Assembly (NCBI GenBank): GCA_963602445.1
Contig: CAVCIY010000086.1
Location: 1-26,404 of the forward strand
Source of the DNA: Alangreenwoodia sp963602445
GTDB taxonomy: Bacteria; Bacillota; Clostridia; Peptostreptococcales; Anaerovoracaceae
Reading direction: 5' to 3'
Length of the DNA: 26,404 nt
The notes beneath the pieces are model-generated. The model was not told the DNA's origin and did no database searches. It saw nothing but the letters and a program-made list of their open reading frames with translations. This document shows positions 24,154 to 26,404 of the stretch, in pieces (position 1 is the stretch's first letter; each line of letters begins with the position of its first letter). A program made the position numbers and the translations under genes.

Positions 24154-24315
24154 GAGAAGTCCGCAGGCTTGTGCCCGCTTGAAAATTCAGCAGGCTTATG
24201 CCTGCTTGAAATTTCCGTAAGCTTATGCCTGCTTGAAATTTCCGTAAGCTTATGCCTGCCTGAAATTTCCGTAAGCTTATGCCTGCCTGAGAAGTCTGTA
24301 GGCTTTCCGTGCGCA
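24154..24315. repeat. Six 27-bp tandem repeats with internal palindromes
   Basis: Units begin at 24154, 24181, 24208, 24235, 24262 and 24289; the two at 24235 and 24262 are identical and the outer ones are divergent. Unit 2 contains the perfect palindrome gcaggc-ttat-gcctgc and later units contain aagctt, so the transcript would fold into several stems. The array begins 8 bp after the DUF2156 stop. There are no spacers between units, so it is not CRISPR. It may act as the 3' end of the upstream mRNA. Confidence 0.93.
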
Positions 24316-24323
24316 CAAATCTG

Positions 24324-25430
24324 CTAAAACGGCGAGCCGTACAAATCCATTGCTTCTGTATCGTCAATATGCAATGCGATATATTTTTTTATGAGCCGAA
24401 TCGGCTTGTACGAGAGCTTTGAGCGGCGCAGGCCTTCTATTCCCATATCTTCTTCGCGGTTAACATATGCATAACGCTGCTGCATGCGGATGCAAAATTC
24501 GTTGTTCAGCTTCTGGTAAATGCCGCAATAATCGACATCTGCCTTTTCCACATGCTCCACGATCGTGTCGCTGCCAAGTCTTCCGCCAAATGCAACGCCC
24601 TCCGGGCGCCCGTCTATCCTGAGCAAAATGCCCTCAAGACCGATTTGGTCGTATTCGTTCATTATCTCTTCCATCATACGTTCTTCATCTCTGAGCAGCT
24701 TTCTTTCAACGCCTTTAAGCTCCTTCTTTGCATTGATGCGCTTGACGAATTCTATTATTTCCTCCGCATTTTCGTCGGAAATATCTTCAATCGCAAAACG
24801 CCCCTCGTATACCGAGTTGAAGCGGTTCACATGATTTTTTTTGCCGTGGAATCGCTTGCCGCGGAGTGCCGCGAGGTCGCTTGTTTTGTAGAGATAGTCA
24901 TAATTTGACGAGTCTTCTATGAAAATATATCTGTCCGGCCGTGCTTTTTGCATAATTTCCTTGATTTCTTCAGGAATAAGACGCATTACAAAAGGCTTTC
25001 CTGTCGTCTCAAACCGTCTGTCCAGCTCTTCCAGGACGCTGCGGTAATGCTCTGTCTCAAACACTCCGCCTTCCGGCAGAACGGGAAACAGAAACGGCGC
25101 CTCGGGTTCTCCCTCGAAGTTGCTCAGACCCGCCACACACAGATGATTTTCGATGATGTCGTAAGAATATCCGTATTCTTTGCTCCACATATATAACGAT
25201 GAAAATGACATCCCTGATGTTTCATGAAATATATGACGGCTGACCGCGGCATCGCCGTCTGTCGATGCCGCCTTGCTGTCTTTCGCAATTTCGCTGCTGT
25301 CTGTTGATGCTGCCTCGACGTCAATATATTTGCTAAATTTTTCTCTGTCTTCAAGAGTTATAACGTTTCTAAAAAAGTTCGTTGTTTTCTTCCTCCGTTT
25401 TCGTGAGATTTTTTCTGAATCTAAGAGCAA
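24324..25430 (-). CDS. DUF2156 / phosphatidylglycerol lysyltransferase C-terminal-like protein
   Basis: About 368 residues of the GNAT-like DUF2156 fold: ITLEDREKFSKY at the start of the domain, FSSLYMWSKEYGY, DYLYKTSDLAALRGKRFHGKKNHVNRF (the most conserved block), RIDGRPEGVAFGGRL, and YAYVNREEDMGIEGLRRSKLSYKP at the end. These proteins are cytosolic relatives of the aminoacyl transfer domain of MprF; their substrate is usually unknown. Residues about 40-66 (EAAST...KAASTDGDAA) are a low-complexity insertion, encoded by partly repeated DNA, within the usual start of the domain. The start is uncertain. TTG 25430 gives the longest frame but has a poor ribosome binding site, and a GGAGG at 25390-25394 has no ATG, GTG or TTG after it. 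The start is 8 bp downstream of surE, so the two are probably co-transcribed. Confidence 0.82.
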   Translation of the reverse strand: MLLDSEKISRKRRKKTTNFFRNVITLEDREKFSKYIDVEAASTDSSEIAKDSKAASTDGDAAVSRHIFHETSGMSFSSLYMWSKEYGYSYDIIENHLCVAGLSNFEGEPEAPFLFPVLPEGGVFETEHYRSVLEELDRRFETTGKPFVMRLIPEEIKEIMQKARPDRYIFIEDSSNYDYLYKTSDLAALRGKRFHGKKNHVNRFNSVYEGRFAIEDISDENAEEIIEFVKRINAKKELKGVERKLLRDEERMMEEIMNEYDQIGLEGILLRIDGRPEGVAFGGRLGSDTIVEHVEKADVDYCGIYQKLNNEFCIRMQQRYAYVNREEDMGIEGLRRSKLSYKPIRLIKKYIALHIDDTEAMDLYGSPF

Positions 25431-25438
25431 TTGGCATA

Positions 25439-26218
25439 TTAATATTCCAGGCCCCAGTCATATACACTTCCGAGCAATTCTTCATCTGTAATGTCTATCC
25501 GAAGCGGTGTCACTGTAATATATCCGTTTTGGAATTCCTCTGTATCGAGTCCCTCCGGGAGATTGTCATATACCTTCGGAGTGCCCGTATACCAATAATA
25601 TTTTCTGCCCTTAGGATTTTTGAGCACATCAAAGCTTTCTTCATATTCTCTCGGACCGAGCCTTGCGGCACGAAGTCCTTTGATTTCTTCCGGTGCACAT
25701 TTCGGGAAATTGACATTTACTACTGTCTTCTTGTCAAGCTTCGGTACAACTTTCTCACAGATTTCGACTATTATCTTCTGAGTATTGTAAAGCATTTCAT
25801 CCGTCGGATGATGTGTTCCTACCGAAATCGCAACAGCCGGAACGCCGCAGAACACACCCTCAATCGCTGCCGAAACAGTGCCGGAGTAAAATACGTCCGT
25901 TCCTATGTTTCCTCCGTGATTAATTCCGGAAAATACGAGATCTATCTTTACGCCATGCTCATCCTTAAGATGTCTGATGCCATATTTCACACAGTCGGCC
26001 GGCGTACCCGAAATCGACTGCGCCCACACAGCACCCGGCACAGTTTCGTCATTGACCATCACAATCTTATTCATGCTGATTCCGTGACCGCAGGCACTGC
26101 GCTGGCTGTCCGGCGCCACCACATAAACCTTGTTTCCCGGCACACGCGCCAAAGCCTCTACCAAAACGTGCAAACCCTTCGACTGAATCCCGTCATCATT
26201 AGCAACCAATATATTCAT
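25439..26218 (-). CDS. surE: 5'/3'-nucleotidase SurE
   Basis: 259 residues, normal length. It is a metal-dependent phosphatase acting on nucleoside 5'- and 3'-monophosphates (and polyphosphate in some species) in the cytosol. The metal-site residues are visible: Asp8 and Asp9 in NDDG, Ser41 in PDSQRSACGHG, and Asn100 in SGINHGGNIGTDVFYSGTVSAA. GTPADCVKYG is also conserved. ATG start with AAAGGAAG 7 bases upstream. It is upstream of the DUF2156 gene with only 8 bp between them. Its own promoter would lie in or beyond the repeat array that runs off the right edge. Confidence 0.96.
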   Translation of the reverse strand: MNILVANDDGIQSKGLHVLVEALARVPGNKVYVVAPDSQRSACGHGISMNKIVMVNDETVPGAVWAQSISGTPADCVKYGIRHLKDEHGVKIDLVFSGINHGGNIGTDVFYSGTVSAAIEGVFCGVPAVAISVGTHHPTDEMLYNTQKIIVEICEKVVPKLDKKTVVNVNFPKCAPEEIKGLRAARLGPREYEESFDVLKNPKGRKYYWYTGTPKVYDNLPEGLDTEEFQNGYITVTPLRIDITDEELLGSVYDWGLEY

Positions 26219-26239
26219 ACCTCATCTTCCTTTCTTATA

Positions 26240-26404
26240 TTCCGCACCGCACCGCGCCGCGCCATCGCACCGTACCGCGCCATCGCAGAGCCTGCCTTCT
26301 TCTACATCGCGCCTTCCGCACCGCACCGCGCAGCCATCGCAGAGCCTGCCTTTTTCTACATCGCACCTTCCGCACCGCACCATCGCAGAGCCTGCCTTTT
26401 TCAC
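26240..26404. repeat. GC-rich tandem repeat, about 46-54 bp units, running off the right edge
   Basis: catcgcagagcctgcctt begins units at 26281, 26335 and 26381, separated by caccgcaccgcg-type filler; the last unit continues past the window. A minus-strand frame through it yields only repetitive Arg/Cys/Gly-rich peptide and is judged non-coding. Confidence 0.85.

Noticed and set aside
24154..24315. CRISPR array
   Set aside because: The 27-bp units are contiguous with no spacers, the units diverge, and no cas genes are near.
24134..24367. 77-codon protein with KFQAGISLR repeats
   Set aside because: It overlaps the end of DUF2156 in another frame and has no ribosome binding site. It is kept only as part of the finding on the 27-bp array.
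26222..26404. Minus-strand Arg/Cys/Gly-rich 60-codon protein at the right edge
   Set aside because: It is periodic peptide from the 46-54 bp tandem repeat; the GTG start is created by the window edge.

Overview
The window looks like the chromosome of a low-to-moderate GC anaerobic Firmicute, most likely Clostridia. The evidence is strong AGGAGG-type ribosome binding sites, S-layer homology (SLH) proteins, a thiolase of the butyrate/acetoacetyl-CoA type, and sigma-A-like promoters. An intestinal or oral member near Anaerovoracaceae would fit, but that placement is a guess. Every intact gene lies on the minus strand, so transcription runs from high to low coordinates. The only plus-strand genes are two fragments of a toxin-antitoxin pair.

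Right end (26.4 to 18.6 kb, housekeeping): surE, a DUF2156 / lysyl-phosphatidylglycerol-synthase-C-like gene, acetyl-CoA acetyltransferase, ispE, a GntR/FCD regulator with operator-like palindromes on its promoter, and a radical SAM protein. Two of these genes carry low-complexity insertions. IspE has about 120 extra residues, part of them encoded by 27-bp tandem repeats; DUF2156 has one short Ala/Ser/Asp-rich insertion. The spacers between these genes are filled with tandem repeats of 6 to 60 bp.

Middle (18.6 to 16.4 kb): more than 2 kb without an intact gene. It holds the remains of a DinJ/YafQ-type toxin-antitoxin operon with its terminator, a GC-rich repeat block, an AT-rich regulatory stretch with a strong leftward promoter, and decayed or unclassifiable sequence.

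Surface locus (16.4 to 6.2 kb): four secreted proteins in a row. The first two end in dockerin modules, one canonical and one divergent. They also carry cohesin-like beta domains, and the larger one carries InlB/MucBP-like repeats. The next two end in three SLH repeats for cell-wall attachment. A perfect hairpin separates the two pairs. The working model, which is an inference, is a wall-anchored surface complex held together by cohesin-dockerin contacts.

Left end (6.2 to 0 kb): a free-standing short-chain dehydrogenase that resembles NADP-dependent 12-alpha-hydroxysteroid dehydrogenase, with its own promoter and terminator. After it comes a giant secreted repeat protein of more than 1,519 residues that runs off the left edge.

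Several start codons were reassigned to GTG or TTG because the Shine-Dalgarno sequence lies inside the longest open frame. No tRNA, rRNA, CRISPR array, insertion sequence or riboswitch was recognised.
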